A stretch of 5,663 bases of DNA from Actinomycetota bacterium. Its GTDB lineage: Bacteria > Actinomycetota > Actinomycetes > Streptosporangiales > Streptosporangiaceae. The notes under the pieces were generated by a model. That model searched no databases. It saw nothing but the letters and a program-made list of their open reading frames with translations, and was not told the origin of the DNA. The position numbers and the translations under genes were made by a program. Of the stretch, positions 5,427 to 5,663 are shown piece by piece (position 1 is the stretch's first letter; each line of letters begins with the position of its first letter). The stretch lies in the NCBI GenBank assembly GCA_003140115.1, contig PLIQ01000260.1, forward strand, positions 17,174 through 22,836, in the 5' to 3' direction.

Positions 5427-5663
5427 TCAGGCCGCTTCTGCGGGCTCGGGCTCGGGCTCGGCCGGAGCGACCGACCCGGTCCATTCGTCGTTCACGTTGT
5501 TGCGGTCTACCTTGGTGGCGCGGGACCTCAGGTAGACCGTCGCCGCTACCGCGACCAGGATGACGAGGTCGACGATCACGCCTGCGGTGCCGCCGATCAG
5601 GTGCGCCAGGGCTTCTGCCCCGGCACCCACCAGCCCGGCCGACGGCAGGGTGAACACCCAGGC
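5427..5663 (-). CDS. pitA: Pit-family inorganic phosphate transporter, C-terminal fragment (cut by window edge)
   Basis: The minus-strand frame is open from the window edge to a TGA at 5429-5427 and encodes at least 78 residues. It starts AWVFTLPSAGLVGAGA, which resembles the last membrane segment of PitA-type low-affinity phosphate/metal-phosphate symporters (AWxxTLPxA). Another hydrophobic helix follows (GVIVDLVILVAVAATVYL), then a cytoplasmic-type tail with RSRATKVDRNNVNDEW. The protein ends in an acidic low-complexity stretch EPEPEPAEAA, encoded by a short GGGCTC-like tandem repeat around 5440-5460. The internal GTG at 5657 is not the true start; the gene continues beyond 5663. The assignment rests on this short C-terminus and on its two downstream neighbours, which match the Rv0545c-Rv0544c-Rv0543c order of mycobacteria. 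Confidence 0.75.
   Translation of the reverse strand, partial: AWVFTLPSAGLVGAGAEALAHLIGGTAGVIVDLVILVAVAATVYLRSRATKVDRNNVNDEWTGSVAPAEPEPEPAEAA

Noticed and set aside
1..5663. CRISPR array, tRNA or rRNA genes, insertion sequence or prophage attachment site
   Set aside because: I saw no spaced direct repeats of array type, no tRNA-like cloverleaf, no transposase and no terminal inverted repeats. Composition is uniform, apart from short AT-richer promoter patches.

Overview
The window looks like chromosomal DNA of a high-GC actinomycete. GC is high throughout, codon third positions are strongly G/C-biased, and two promoters are placed so that transcription would start on the A of the ATG (leaderless), which is common in Actinobacteria. 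Several families are typical of that phylum: a ClpC2-like protein, a DUF3349 protein, and a Pit transporter followed by a small two-helix membrane protein. I cannot name a genus.

Layout, left to right. (1) Positions 1-115, minus: the first 38 codons of a molybdopterin-binding subunit of the xanthine dehydrogenase/CO dehydrogenase family, cut by the window edge. (2) 116-306: a divergent intergenic region with promoter signals and a weak dyad. (3) 307-1668, plus: a serine hydrolase of the beta-lactamase/class C penicillin-binding fold. (4) 1726-1773: two near-identical 19-bp palindromes lying over a strong -35/-10 promoter. (5) 1774-2547, plus: a ClpC2-like protein made of a helix-turn-helix (HTH) region and two Clp N-terminal repeats, with no ATPase. 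(6) 2544-3593, minus: an aldo/keto reductase whose stop codon overlaps the ClpC2 stop in a shared CTAG. (7) 3594-3770: a divergent regulatory region with a MarR-type palindrome. (8) 3771-4706, plus: a MarR regulator fused to a GNAT acetyltransferase. (9) 4734-4765: a hairpin between convergent genes. (10) 4781-5663, minus: the tail of a Pit phosphate transporter, a two-helix membrane protein and a DUF3349 protein, arranged as an operon transcribed leftwards.

How the genes may work together. The clearest circuit is the ClpC2-like gene. Its promoter is covered by two copies of CGTCAAC-N5-GTTGACG, and its product has an HTH plus a Clp repeat domain that keeps most residues of the known ClpC1 antibiotic pocket. 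This suggests an autorepressor that senses or sequesters ClpC1-targeting compounds or misfolded-protein signals. The second likely circuit is the MarR-GNAT gene, with a perfect 9-bp-arm palindrome in the region it shares with the divergent reductase. The Pit, membrane protein and DUF3349 genes form a compact cluster that resembles the mycobacterial Rv0545c-Rv0544c-Rv0543c order as I remember it. The serine hydrolase and molybdenum hydroxylase genes have no evident functional link to the rest.
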